The position numbers and the translations under genes are program-made. Of a stretch of 64,000 bases of DNA, positions 33,009 to 41,576 are shown in pieces. The stretch is from Streptomyces sp. NBC_00691 (GTDB lineage Bacteria > Actinomycetota > Actinomycetes > Streptomycetales > Streptomycetaceae), in contig NZ_CP109007.1 of NCBI RefSeq assembly GCF_036226665.1, positions 5,434,501 to 5,498,500 on the forward strand, written 5' to 3'. Positions within the stretch are counted from its first letter, which is position 1. Every line of letters begins with the position of its first letter. Under the pieces are notes generated by a model. It saw only the letters and a list, made by a program, of their open reading frames with translations, was not told the origin of the DNA and ran no database searches.

Positions 33009-35066
33009 GTGAGCGACACCACCGATCTGATGGGCGTGACTGCCGACAGCAGTGTCGACGCCGCCGCGCCCGCCGCAGGTGCTGCCACCGGCGGCACCGC
33101 ACGGCGCCGCCGCTCCGGCACCGGCCTCGAGGGCATGGTCCTGGCCGAGCTGCAGCAGGTCGCGTCCGGCCTCGGCATCAGGGGCACCGCGCGGATGCGC
33201 AAGAGCCAGCTGATCGAGGTCATCAAGGAGGCGCAGGCCGGTGGAGGCTCCGCCGCCCCCGCCAAGGCCGCCGACGCCGCCGAGACCAAGCCGAAGCGCC
33301 GCACCACCGCCAAGGCCCGTACGGGTGAGACCGCTGCCGAGGCCGCCGAGCCCAAGGCGGAGAAGGCCGAGAAGGCCGTCGCCCAGCAGCAGATCGACAT
33401 CCCGGGCCAGCCGGCCTCCGACGACCAGCCCGCGGGCGAGCGCCGTCGTCGCCGTGCCACCGCCCCCGCCGGTTCGCCGGAGGGCGAGACCAAGGCCGAG
33501 GCCGCGCAGGCCGTCAAGACCGAGACCCGTACCGAGGCCAAGGCCGACGCGGGCACCGACACCAAGGCCGAGGCCGCCGCCGACGGCGCCGAGGGCCGTG
33601 GCCGTCGTGACCGCGGCGAGCGCGGGGAGCGTGGCGAGCGCCGCGACCGCCGTGACCGTCAGCGGGACCGCGGCAAGGGCGACGAGCAGCAGGGCGGCGG
33701 CCAGGGCGGCCAGCGCCAGCGCCAGGGCGGCCAGCAGGGCCAGGGCCAGGGCCAGGGCCAGCAGGTCCAGGGCCAGGGTCAGCAGGGCGGCCAGCAGGCC
33801 GGTCCGCAGGACGACTACGACGACGAGGCCGGCGGTCGCCGCGGGCGTCGGGGCCGCTACCGCGACCGCCGTGGGCGTCGTGGCCGTGACGACTTCCAGG
33901 CCGGCGAGCCGCAGGTCGCCGACGACGATGTCCTGATCCCCGTCGCGGGCATCCTCGACATCCTCGACAACTACGCGTTCATCCGGACCTCCGGCTACCT
34001 GCCCGGTCCGAACGACGTGTACGTCTCCCTCGCCCAGGTCCGCAAGAACGGTCTGCGCAAGGGTGACCACGTCACCGGTGCCGTGCGTCAGCCGAAGGAG
34101 GGCGAGCGCCGCGAGAAGTTCAACGCGCTGGTCCGCCTGGACTCGGCGAACGGCATGGCCGCCGACTCCGGCCGCGGCCGCCCCGAGTTCAACAAGCTGA
34201 CCCCGCTCTACCCGCAGGACCGTCTCCGTCTGGAGACCGACCCGGGCGTGCTGACCACGCGGATCATCGACCTCGTGTCGCCGATCGGCAAGGGCCAGCG
34301 CGGTCTGATCGTGGCCCCGCCGAAGACCGGCAAGACCATGATCATGCAGGCGATCGCCAACGCGATCACGCACAACAACCCCGAGTGCCACCTGATGGTC
34401 GTCCTGGTCGACGAGCGTCCGGAAGAGGTCACCGACATGCAGCGGTCGGTCAAGGGCGAGGTCATCTCCTCGACCTTCGACCGTCCGGCCGAGGACCACA
34501 CCACCGTCGCCGAGCTGGCCATCGAGCGCGCCAAGCGCCTCGTGGAGCTGGGTCACGACGTGGTCGTCCTGCTCGACTCGATCACCCGACTGGGCCGCGC
34601 TTACAACCTCGCGGCGCCGGCCTCCGGCCGCATCCTGTCCGGTGGTGTCGACTCGACCGCGCTCTACCCGCCGAAGCGCTTCTTCGGTGCGGCGCGGAAC
34701 ATCGAGGACGGCGGTTCTTTGACCATCCTCGCGACTGCTCTGGTGGACACAGGTTCACGCATGGACGAGGTGATCTTCGAGGAGTTCAAGGGCACCGGCA
34801 ACATGGAGCTCAAGCTCGACCGGAAGCTCGCCGACAAGCGCATCTTCCCGGCCGTCGACGTCGACGCCTCGGGTACGCGTAAGGAAGAGATCCTGCTCGG
34901 CAGCGACGAGCTCGCCGTCACCTGGAAGCTGCGTCGTGTGCTGCACGCGCTCGACCAGCAGCAGGCGATCGAGCTGCTGCTCGACAAGATGAAGCAGACG
35001 AAGTCGAACGGCGAGTTCCTGCTCCAGATCCAGAAGACGACGCCTGGCGGCAAGAACGACGACTGA
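33009..35066 (+). CDS. rho: Transcription termination factor Rho
   Basis: 685 residues from a GTG with GGAAGGA upstream; E. coli Rho has 419. Rho_N lies near residues 40-75. A 230-residue disordered insertion (about 80-310) is first Ala/Lys/Glu-rich, then Arg/Asp-rich (RGERRDRRDRQRDR), then Gln/Gly-rich. The CSD-like RNA-binding domain begins near ILDILDNYAFIRTSGYLPGPNDVYV. The RecA-like motor has P-loop GLIVAPPKTGKTM (about 432-444), Walker B VVVLLDSITRLGRAYN and Q/R-loop parts. Hexameric RNA helicase that ends transcription. Such insertions are usual in actinobacterial Rho and alter RNA preference. Confidence 0.97.
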   Translation: MSDTTDLMGVTADSSVDAAAPAAGAATGGTARRRRSGTGLEGMVLAELQQVASGLGIRGTARMRKSQLIEVIKEAQAGGGSAAPAKAADAAETKPKRRTTAKARTGETAAEAAEPKAEKAEKAVAQQQIDIPGQPASDDQPAGERRRRRATAPAGSPEGETKAEAAQAVKTETRTEAKADAGTDTKAEAAADGAEGRGRRDRGERGERGERRDRRDRQRDRGKGDEQQGGGQGGQRQRQGGQQGQGQGQGQQVQGQGQQGGQQAGPQDDYDDEAGGRRGRRGRYRDRRGRRGRDDFQAGEPQVADDDVLIPVAGILDILDNYAFIRTSGYLPGPNDVYVSLAQVRKNGLRKGDHVTGAVRQPKEGERREKFNALVRLDSANGMAADSGRGRPEFNKLTPLYPQDRLRLETDPGVLTTRIIDLVSPIGKGQRGLIVAPPKTGKTMIMQAIANAITHNNPECHLMVVLVDERPEEVTDMQRSVKGEVISSTFDRPAEDHTTVAELAIERAKRLVELGHDVVVLLDSITRLGRAYNLAAPASGRILSGGVDSTALYPPKRFFGAARNIEDGGSLTILATALVDTGSRMDEVIFEEFKGTGNMELKLDRKLADKRIFPAVDVDASGTRKEEILLGSDELAVTWKLRRVLHALDQQQAIELLLDKMKQTKSNGEFLLQIQKTTPGGKNDD

Positions 35067-35145
35067 GGTATGACCTGCGTCATGCTCCCGTCGCGCGACA
35101 AGGGCCCGGCCCCGGCCTCGTAACCCTGTCGTGACCTGCGTGAAC

Positions 35146-35182
35146 CACTGCGCCCACCGTGCCCCGCACGGTGGGCGCAGTG
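35146..35182 (+). terminator. rho terminator
   Basis: A perfect 17-bp stem (CACTGCGCCCACCGTGC and complement) with a CCC loop, 80 bp after the rho stop. Confidence 0.85.
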
Positions 35183-35283
35183 CTGTTCCGGCCCCGCGCT
35201 CACCGAAACCTCACAGGCACGTATGCAACCCTTCTGGGCGCATCACCGTCACATATGGTGAATCTAGGGCCCGAGGGATGGCG

Positions 35284-36381
35284 ATGACCGAGCAGAGCAA
35301 GAGCGGCCGAATAGCCGGCGCGGGCAACGGCCGCCGCCGCAAGCAGCCCGCCAGGCGCAGCCGCAAGGCGGCCGTGCTCGTCTCGGGCGCCCTCGCCGTC
35401 CTCCTCCTCGGCGGAGCGGGCCTCGGGTACGTGTACTTCAAGCTCGACGGCAATCTCGAGACCGTCGACATCAACGCCCAGCTGGGCACCGACCGCCCCG
35501 ACGACGTCGACAACGGCTCCCTGGACATCCTCGTCCTCGGCTCCGACTCCCGCTCCGGCGACAACGGCGCGTACGGCAGGGACGAGGGCGGCGCCCGCTC
35601 CGACACCGCGATGGTCGTCCACGTCTACGAGGGCCACAAGAAGGCCGACGTGGTCTCCATCCCCAGGGACACCCTCATCGACCGGCCGAAGTGCACCGAC
35701 GCCCGGGGCACCGCGGCGCCCGCCGAGCGGCGGGCCATGTTCAACACGGCGTACGAGGTCGGCGGCCCCGCCTGCGCCGTCAAGACCGTCGAGTCGATGT
35801 CCGGCATCCGCATGGACCACTACATCGAGGTCGACTTCACCGGCTTCAAGAAGCTCATCGACAAGCTCGGCGGGGTGGAGATCACCACGACGAGCGCCAT
35901 CAAGGACGGCAAGAGCCACCTCGACCTCGAACCGGGCACCCACACCCTCGACGGCGAGCAGTCCCTCGGCCTCGTCCGGACCCGCAAGAGCGTCGGCGAC
36001 GGCAGCGACCTCGGCCGCATCCAGCTCCAGCAGGCCTTCATGAAGGCCTTCATGAACCAGGTCAAGGACCTCGGCGTCCTCAGCAACCCGAAGAAGCTCC
36101 TCGACCTCGCCGACGCCGCCACCAAGGCCATCACCCCGGACTCCGAACTCGACTCGGTCCAGGAGCTGATGGGCTTCGCCAAGGGCCTCTCCGGCATCGG
36201 CTCCCAGAACGTCCACATGGTCACCCTGCCCGTCGAGTACGACCCCCGGGACCCCAACCGCGTCGTGCCCCTGGAAGCCCAGTCACGGCAGGTCTGGACG
36301 GCCCTGAAGAAGGACCTGCCGATCCCCGCCTCGGCGACGAAGGACGCGGCCACCGGCCAGGCCGAGGGCATCGTGAAGTAG
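35284..36381 (+). CDS. LytR-CpsA-Psr (LCP) family protein
   Basis: 365 residues. Short basic cytoplasmic tail, one TM helix (about 30-52), then an extracellular LCP domain. Motifs: DILVLGSDSRSG, RSDTAMVVHV, VSIPRDTLI and LVRTRKSVGDGSDLGRIQLQQAFMKA, with the Arg/Asp residues that bind polyprenyl pyrophosphate. LCP enzymes transfer undecaprenyl-linked glycopolymers to peptidoglycan. The WecA/TagO-like transferase at 41577 could supply such lipid-linked precursors. Start 35284 has GAGGG six bases upstream; ATG 35278 is the alternative. Confidence 0.92.
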   Translation: MTEQSKSGRIAGAGNGRRRKQPARRSRKAAVLVSGALAVLLLGGAGLGYVYFKLDGNLETVDINAQLGTDRPDDVDNGSLDILVLGSDSRSGDNGAYGRDEGGARSDTAMVVHVYEGHKKADVVSIPRDTLIDRPKCTDARGTAAPAERRAMFNTAYEVGGPACAVKTVESMSGIRMDHYIEVDFTGFKKLIDKLGGVEITTTSAIKDGKSHLDLEPGTHTLDGEQSLGLVRTRKSVGDGSDLGRIQLQQAFMKAFMNQVKDLGVLSNPKKLLDLADAATKAITPDSELDSVQELMGFAKGLSGIGSQNVHMVTLPVEYDPRDPNRVVPLEAQSRQVWTALKKDLPIPASATKDAATGQAEGIVK

Positions 36382-36409
36382 CACGACGACGGTCGCCCGA
36401 GGCAGCTCA

Positions 36410-36435
36410 GGAATACTTTCGCCGCCACCCCGGTT
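36410..36435 (+). promoter_or_regulatory. SigR-type promoter for rpmE
   Basis: GGAAT (36410-36414), 18-bp spacer, GTT (36433-36435): an exact match to the disulfide-stress SigR consensus GGAAT-N18-GTT. rpmE is an established SigR target in S. coelicolor. About 100 bases upstream of the start codon. Confidence 0.8.
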
Positions 36436-36539
36436 TGGGGAGATGCGGCCAGTCCTGGCAGACTGGTACGTCGGCCCCGGTTCACGTTTGCCGCGACCCG
36501 CGGAAGCGACCCGGAGCCCTCCCGAAACTAGGAGACACC

Positions 36540-36758
36540 TTGAAGCGCGAGATCCACCCCGAGTACGTCGAGACCCAGGTCAGCTGCACCTGTGGCGCCT
36601 CGTTCACCACCCGGAGCACCCTGACCGACGGCACCATCCGTGCCGAGGTCTGCTCCGAGTGCCACCCGTTCTACACGGGCAAGCAGAAGATCCTCGACAC
36701 CGGCGGCCGCGTCGCCCGCTTCGAGGCCCGCTTCGGCAAGGCCGGCTCCGCCAAGTAG
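36540..36758 (+). CDS. rpmE: Ribosomal protein L31, zinc-binding type
   Basis: 72 residues. Cys motif CTC near residue 16 and CSEC near 38 make the C+ (zinc) form of bL31. The start is TTG at 36540 with AGGAG 5-6 bases upstream. Zinc release from this protein on thiol oxidation fits the SigR promoter found upstream. A terminator hairpin follows and prfA starts 97 bp later. Confidence 0.96.
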   Translation: MKREIHPEYVETQVSCTCGASFTTRSTLTDGTIRAEVCSECHPFYTGKQKILDTGGRVARFEARFGKAGSAK

Positions 36759-36767
36759 CGAGCCCCT

Positions 36768-36811
36768 GCGCCGGTCCACGGTCGCCCCGCGCGGGTGGCC
36801 GGGACCGGCGC
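36768..36811 (+). terminator. rpmE terminator
   Basis: GCGCCGGTCC pairs with GGACCGGCGC, with an inner GC-rich stem; followed by a short TTT run. Confidence 0.7.
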
Positions 36812-36854
36812 TTTGCCGTCCCGTAGCAACTGACGAAAAACCCAGGAGCCCCCG

Positions 36855-37931
36855 ATGTTCGAGGCGGTCGAGGAACTGGTCGGCGAGCACGCCGGCCTCG
36901 AGACGAAGCTCGCAGACCCTTCGGTCCACGCCGACCAGGCGAACGCGCGCAAGCTGAACAAGCGCTACGCCGAGCTGACCCCGATCGTCGCCGCCTACCG
37001 GTCCTGGAAGCAGACCGGTGACGACATCGAGACCGCCCGCGAGCTGGCACAAGACGATCCCGACTTCGCCGCCGAGGTCAAGCAGCTGGAGAAGGACCGG
37101 GAGGAGCTCACCGAGAAGCTCCGCCTGCTCCTCGTCCCGCGCGACCCGAGCGACGACAAGGACGTCATCCTGGAGATCAAGGCCGGCGCGGGCGGCGACG
37201 AGTCCGCCCTCTTCGCCGGCGACCTGCTCCGCATGTACCTCCGGTACGCCGAGCGCGTCGGCTGGAAGACCGAGATCATCGACGCCACCGAGTCCGAGCT
37301 GGGCGGCTACAAGGACGTCCAGGTCGCCGTGAAGACCAAGGGCGGCAACGGCGCCACCGAGCCCGGCCAGGGCGTCTGGGCGCGCCTGAAGTACGAGGGC
37401 GGGGTGCACCGCGTGCAGCGCGTGCCCGCGACCGAGTCCGCCGGCCGTATCCACACCTCCGCCGCCGGCGTCCTCGTCACGCCCGAGGCCGAGGAGGTCG
37501 AGGTCGAGGTCCACGCCAACGACCTGCGCATCGACGTCTACCGCTCGTCGGGTCCCGGCGGCCAGTCGGTCAACACCACCGACTCCGCCGTCCGCATCAC
37601 CCACCTGCCGACCGGCATCGTCGCCTCCTGCCAGAACGAGAAGAGCCAGCTCCAGAACAAGGAGCAGGCCATGCGCATCCTGCGGTCCCGGCTGCTCGCC
37701 GCGGCGCAGGAGGAGGCCGAGTCCAAGGCCGCCGACGCCCGTCGCAGCCAGGTCCGCACCGTCGACCGGTCCGAGAAGATCCGTACGTACAACTTCCCGG
37801 AGAACCGGATCTCCGACCACCGCGTCGGCTTCAAGGCGTACAACTTGGACCAGGTGCTCGACGGCGAACTGGACCCGATGATCCAGGCCTGCGTCGACGC
37901 CGACTCGGCCGCCAAGCTCGCCGCGGCGTAA
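36855..37931 (+). CDS. prfA: Peptide chain release factor 1
   Basis: 358 residues. Recognises UAA/UAG through the PxT motif (PAT, 191-193) and triggers peptide release through GGQ (235-237, in SSGPGGQSVNTTDS). Q237 is methylated by PrmC, encoded 47 bp downstream. The conserved GAGGDESALFAGDL segment is present. ATG at 36855. Confidence 0.98.
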   Translation: MFEAVEELVGEHAGLETKLADPSVHADQANARKLNKRYAELTPIVAAYRSWKQTGDDIETARELAQDDPDFAAEVKQLEKDREELTEKLRLLLVPRDPSDDKDVILEIKAGAGGDESALFAGDLLRMYLRYAERVGWKTEIIDATESELGGYKDVQVAVKTKGGNGATEPGQGVWARLKYEGGVHRVQRVPATESAGRIHTSAAGVLVTPEAEEVEVEVHANDLRIDVYRSSGPGGQSVNTTDSAVRITHLPTGIVASCQNEKSQLQNKEQAMRILRSRLLAAAQEEAESKAADARRSQVRTVDRSEKIRTYNFPENRISDHRVGFKAYNLDQVLDGELDPMIQACVDADSAAKLAAA

Positions 37932-37977
37932 GTGGCGTAAGTTCCGTAAGCCCCACCCCGCACCACGGAGGACCAGC

Positions 37978-38823
37978 GTGAACCTGCTGCTTGCCGAGGT
38001 GGCCCAGGCCACCCAGCGGCTGGCCGACGCCGGCGTTCCCTCACCGCGTTTCGACGCGGAGGAGCTCGCCGCGTTCGTGCACGGCGTCAAGCGGGGGGAG
38101 CTGCACAACGTCAAGGACGCGGACTTCGACGCCCGCTACTGGGAGACGGTCGCCCGCCGCGAGGCCCGCGAACCGCTCCAGCACATCACCGGGCGGGCGT
38201 TCTTCCGGTACCTGGAGCTCCAGGTCGGGCCGGGGGTCTTCGTGCCGCGTCCGGAGACCGAGTCGGTCGTCGGCTGGGCCATAGACGCCGTCCGCGCGAT
38301 GGACGTCGTCGAGCCCCTCATCGTCGACCTCTGCACCGGCTCCGGCGCCATCGCCCTCGCGATGGCCCAGGAGGTGCCGCGCTCGCGCGTGCACGCGGTC
38401 GAGCTCTCCGACGACGCGCTCCTGTGGACCCGCAAGAACGCCGAGGGCTCCCGCGTCACCGTCCACCAGGGCGACGCGCTCAGCGCGCTCCCCGAGCTGG
38501 ACGGCCAGGTCGACCTGGTCATCTCCAACCCGCCGTACATCCCGCTCACCGAGTGGGAGTACGTGGCGCCCGAGGCCCGTGACCACGACCCGGAGATGGC
38601 TCTCTTCTCCGGCGAGGACGGCCTCGACACCATCCGCGGCATCGAGCGCACCGCCCACCGGCTGCTCCGTCCCGGCGGCCTCGTCGTCATCGAGCACGCG
38701 GACACCCAGGGCGGGCAGGTGCCGTGGATCTTCAACGAAGAGGCCGGCTGGGCCGATGCCGCCGACCACCCGGACCTGAACAACCGGCCGCGTTTCGCGA
38801 CCGCCCGCAAGGCCATGCCATGA
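37978..38823 (+). CDS. prmC: Release factor glutamine methyltransferase
   Basis: 281 residues. N-terminal helical domain (1-95) that grips RF1. The SAM-binding fold starts near VDLCTGSGAIALAMA (117-131); the catalytic NPPY motif is at 184-187. Modifies the GGQ Gln of RF1/RF2. GTG start with GGAGGA a few bases upstream. Part of the prfA-prmC-sua5 unit. Confidence 0.96.
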   Translation: MNLLLAEVAQATQRLADAGVPSPRFDAEELAAFVHGVKRGELHNVKDADFDARYWETVARREAREPLQHITGRAFFRYLELQVGPGVFVPRPETESVVGWAIDAVRAMDVVEPLIVDLCTGSGAIALAMAQEVPRSRVHAVELSDDALLWTRKNAEGSRVTVHQGDALSALPELDGQVDLVISNPPYIPLTEWEYVAPEARDHDPEMALFSGEDGLDTIRGIERTAHRLLRPGGLVVIEHADTQGGQVPWIFNEEAGWADAADHPDLNNRPRFATARKAMP

Positions 38824-38872
38824 CCGGCATGACCGCCATGACGAACCACGTGTACGAGGAGGCCGGGAACTG

Positions 38873-39520
38873 ATGGCACGGCGATACGACTGCAACGAGG
38901 CGACCGATCGTGTGACCGGTCTGCGCGAGGCCGCGTCCGCCGTCCGCCGGGGCGAGCTGGTCGTGCTGCCCACCGACACCGTGTACGGGATCGGGGCGGA
39001 CGCCTTCAGCAGCGAGGCCGTGGCGGACCTGCTCGCCGCCAAGGGCCGGGGCCGCAACATGCCCACGCCCGTGCTCATCGGCTCCCCGAACACCCTCCAC
39101 GGCCTCGTCACGGACTTCTCCGAGCAGGCGTGGGAGCTCGTCGACGCCTTCTGGCCCGGCGCCCTCACCCTCGTCGCCAAGCACCAGCCGTCCCTGCAGT
39201 GGGACCTGGGCGACACCCGGGGCACCGTCGCCATCCGCATGCCCCTGCACCCGGTCGCCATCGAGCTGCTCACCGAGGTCGGCCCGATGGCCGTCTCGTC
39301 GGCGAACCTCACCGGCCACCCGTCCCCGGAGGACTGCGACGCGGCCCAGCAGATGCTCGGCGACTCCGTCTCCGTCTACCTGGACGGCGGCCCGACGCCC
39401 GGCATCGTCCCGTCGTCCATCGTCGACGTCACGGGCAAGGTGCCGGTGCTGCTGCGCGAGGGCGCGCTCTCGCCGGAGGAGCTCCGGAAGGTCGTACCCG
39501 ACCTCGAGGTGGCGAATTGA
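38873..39520 (+). CDS. L-threonylcarbamoyladenylate synthase (Sua5/TsaC)
   Basis: 215 residues, YrdC domain only. It makes threonylcarbamoyl-AMP from threonine, bicarbonate and ATP for the t6A37 tRNA modification. Motifs: VVLPTDTVYGIGADAF, WPGALTLVA and GPMAVSSANLTG. No C-terminal Sua5 extension, so it is the short TsaC type. ATG at 38873 with GAGGAGG upstream. Its stop overlaps the TTG start of the next gene. Confidence 0.94.
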   Translation: MARRYDCNEATDRVTGLREAASAVRRGELVVLPTDTVYGIGADAFSSEAVADLLAAKGRGRNMPTPVLIGSPNTLHGLVTDFSEQAWELVDAFWPGALTLVAKHQPSLQWDLGDTRGTVAIRMPLHPVAIELLTEVGPMAVSSANLTGHPSPEDCDAAQQMLGDSVSVYLDGGPTPGIVPSSIVDVTGKVPVLLREGALSPEELRKVVPDLEVAN

Positions 39521-40164
39521 CCGCCCCTGAGGGGCGTGGCATAGCGGGGTTCGACGACAGCACCACCTTCCGCATCCTCCACGTCAGCACCGGCAACGTC
39601 TGCCGCTCGCCGATCACCGAGCGGCTGACCCGGCATGCCCTGAGCGACCGCCTCGGCGACCCTCTGGGCGGCGGCCTGATCGTGGAGAGCGCGGGCACCT
39701 GGGGCCATGAGGGCGCCCCGATGGAGGCCAACGCGGAACTGGTCCTCGCCGACTTCGGCGCGGACTACAGCGGCTTCGTGGGGCGCGAGCTCCTCGACGA
39801 GCACGTCATCCGCGCGGATCTGGTCCTCACGGCGACCCGCGACCACCGCGCCCAGGTCATCTCGATGGGCCACTCGGCGGGGCTGCGCACCTTCACCCTG
39901 AAGGAGTTCACCCGCCTGGTCCGCGCGATCGACCCGGCGACGCTCCCGGACGCCCACGACGAGGGCATGGTGGAACGCGCGCGTGCCCTGGTCCGCGCGG
40001 CGGCGGCTCTACGCGGGTGGCTCCTGGCCCCGTCGGTGGACGCGGACGAGGTCAACGACCCGTACGGCGCCCCGATCACCTTCTTCCGCTCGATCGGCGA
40101 CGAGATCAACCAGGCCCTCGACCCGGTGGTGACGGCGCTGACGGGCGTCTCGGCGCGCGACTGA
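39517..40164 (+). CDS. LMW protein-tyrosine-phosphatase-like protein, catalytic Cys replaced
   Basis: 215 residues from a TTG (39517) overlapping the preceding TGA; GAGGTGG lies just upstream. The P-loop of low-molecular-weight phosphatases, V-C-x-G-N-x-C-R-S-P, reads HVSTGNVCRSP here. S24 replaces the nucleophile; C29 and R30 remain. The later DPYG motif (NDPYGAPITFF) with the general-acid Asp is kept. A Cys-to-Ser change normally abolishes activity while keeping phosphate binding. It may be a pseudophosphatase or use another mechanism. Translational coupling to TsaC is probable. Confidence 0.85.
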   Translation: MTAPEGRGIAGFDDSTTFRILHVSTGNVCRSPITERLTRHALSDRLGDPLGGGLIVESAGTWGHEGAPMEANAELVLADFGADYSGFVGRELLDEHVIRADLVLTATRDHRAQVISMGHSAGLRTFTLKEFTRLVRAIDPATLPDAHDEGMVERARALVRAAAALRGWLLAPSVDADEVNDPYGAPITFFRSIGDEINQALDPVVTALTGVSARD

Positions 40165-40198
40165 CCCCTGTCGGGGGGCGCGTGGGGGAGTGCGTGCC

Positions 40199-40204
40199 TA
40201 CATT
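40199..40204 (+). promoter_or_regulatory. -10 box of leaderless glyA transcript
   Basis: TACATT, 6 nt before the ATG at 40211. It supports that start over the GTG at 40190. Confidence 0.5.
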
Positions 40205-40210
40205 GGTGAC

Positions 40211-41458
40211 ATGCCGGTCACCGCTCCCCCCGATGAGGCTCTCGACGTCCTGCGCCGGCAGGACCCGGAGGTCGCCGACGTGCTGCTCGGCGAGGCGCGG
40301 CGGCAGGCCGACAGTCTGCAGCTGATCGCCGCCGAGAACTTCACCTCGCCCGCCGTCCTCGCCGCCCTCGGTTCGCCGCTCGCCAACAAGTACGCCGAGG
40401 GGTATCCCGGCGCACGTCATCACGGTGGCTGCGAGTACGCCGACGCCGCCGAGCGGATCGCCGTGGAGCGGGCCACGGCGCTGTTCGGCGCCGACCACGC
40501 GAACGTCCAGGCACACTCGGGCTCCTCGGCCGTCCTGGCGGCGTACGCGGCCCTTCTGAGGCCCGGTGACACGGTGCTGGCCATGGGCCTCGACCACGGA
40601 GGGCACCTCACCCACGGTTCGCCCGCCAACTTCTCCGGGCGCTGGTTCGACTTCGTGCCGTACGGCGTCGACGCCGAGACCGGGCTCGTCGACTACGAGC
40701 AGGTCGCCGCGCTCGCCCGCCACCACCGCCCGAAGGCGATCGTGTGCGGCTCCATCTCCTACCCCCGGCATCCCGACTACGCGCTCTTCCGGGAGATCGC
40801 CGACGAGGTCGGCGCCTATCTGATCGCCGACGCCGCGCACCCCATCGGGCTGGTCGCCGGGGGAGCGGCCCCCAGCCCCGTGCCGTACGCCGATGTCGTC
40901 TGCGCGACCACCCACAAGGTGCTGCGGGGACCGCGCGGCGGGATGGTGCTCTGCGGGGAGGAGCTCGCGGGGCGGATCGACCGGGCCGTCTTCCCGTTCA
41001 CCCAGGGCGGCGCCCAGATGCACACCATCGCGGCGAAGGCGGTGGCCTTCGGCGAGGCGTCCACCCCGGCGTTCACCGCGTACGCCCATCAGGTCGTCGA
41101 GCACGCGCGCGTGCTCGCGGCCGCGCTCGCCGCCGAGGGCTTCGCGCTGACGACCGGCGGCACCGACACCCACCTCATCACCGCCGACCCCGCGCCCCTG
41201 GGCGTCGACGGCCGCACCGCCCGCGCCCGGCTCGCCGCCGCCGGCATGGTCCTCGACACCTGTGCGCTGCCGTACGGGGAGGGGCGCGGCATCCGGCTGG
41301 GCACCGCAGCGGTCACCACACAGGGGATGGGAGCCCCGGAGATGGCGCGGATCGCCGCGTTGTTCACGGCGGCGCTGCGTGACGATCCCGCGGAGACGGC
41401 CCGGGTCCGGGCGGAGGTACGGGGTCTGACCGGGCGATTTCCCCCGTATGGAGGCTGA
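40211..41458 (+). CDS. glyA: Serine hydroxymethyltransferase
   Basis: 415 residues. PLP enzyme interconverting serine and glycine with tetrahydrofolate, source of one-carbon units. PLP lysine is K236 in TTHKVLRGPRGGM. Other motifs: LIAAENFTSP (33-52 region), KYAEGYPGARHHGGCEYAD, and IADAAHPIGLVAGG. The A-H-P in DAAHPIGL and TTHK follow the family. ATG 40211 lies 6 nt after TACATT, suggesting a leaderless mRNA. Confidence 0.95.
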   Translation: MPVTAPPDEALDVLRRQDPEVADVLLGEARRQADSLQLIAAENFTSPAVLAALGSPLANKYAEGYPGARHHGGCEYADAAERIAVERATALFGADHANVQAHSGSSAVLAAYAALLRPGDTVLAMGLDHGGHLTHGSPANFSGRWFDFVPYGVDAETGLVDYEQVAALARHHRPKAIVCGSISYPRHPDYALFREIADEVGAYLIADAAHPIGLVAGGAAPSPVPYADVVCATTHKVLRGPRGGMVLCGEELAGRIDRAVFPFTQGGAQMHTIAAKAVAFGEASTPAFTAYAHQVVEHARVLAAALAAEGFALTTGGTDTHLITADPAPLGVDGRTARARLAAAGMVLDTCALPYGEGRGIRLGTAAVTTQGMGAPEMARIAALFTAALRDDPAETARVRAEVRGLTGRFPPYGG

Positions 41459-41531
41459 GCCGAGGTCACGGAAAGTCGCTGTGCAACCGTTCGGGGGATC
41501 CTGGTGTCTCCAAGCACATGGACGGCACGGC

Positions 41532-41537
41532 TAGGGT
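41532..41537 (+). promoter_or_regulatory. -10 box upstream of the WecA/TagO-like gene
   Basis: TAGGGT, 39 bp before the GTG at 41577; leaves a short leader with a GGGG ribosome site. No clear -35. Confidence 0.4.
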
Positions 41538-41576
41538 GTGGGGCTGAGATGGCCAGCGAAACCTGTGGGGCAGCCC

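Noticed and set aside
32685..34556. Long minus-strand open frame opposite rho
   Set aside because: Antisense of rho; Leu/Ala/Gly-rich product produced by the biased codons of the disordered region.
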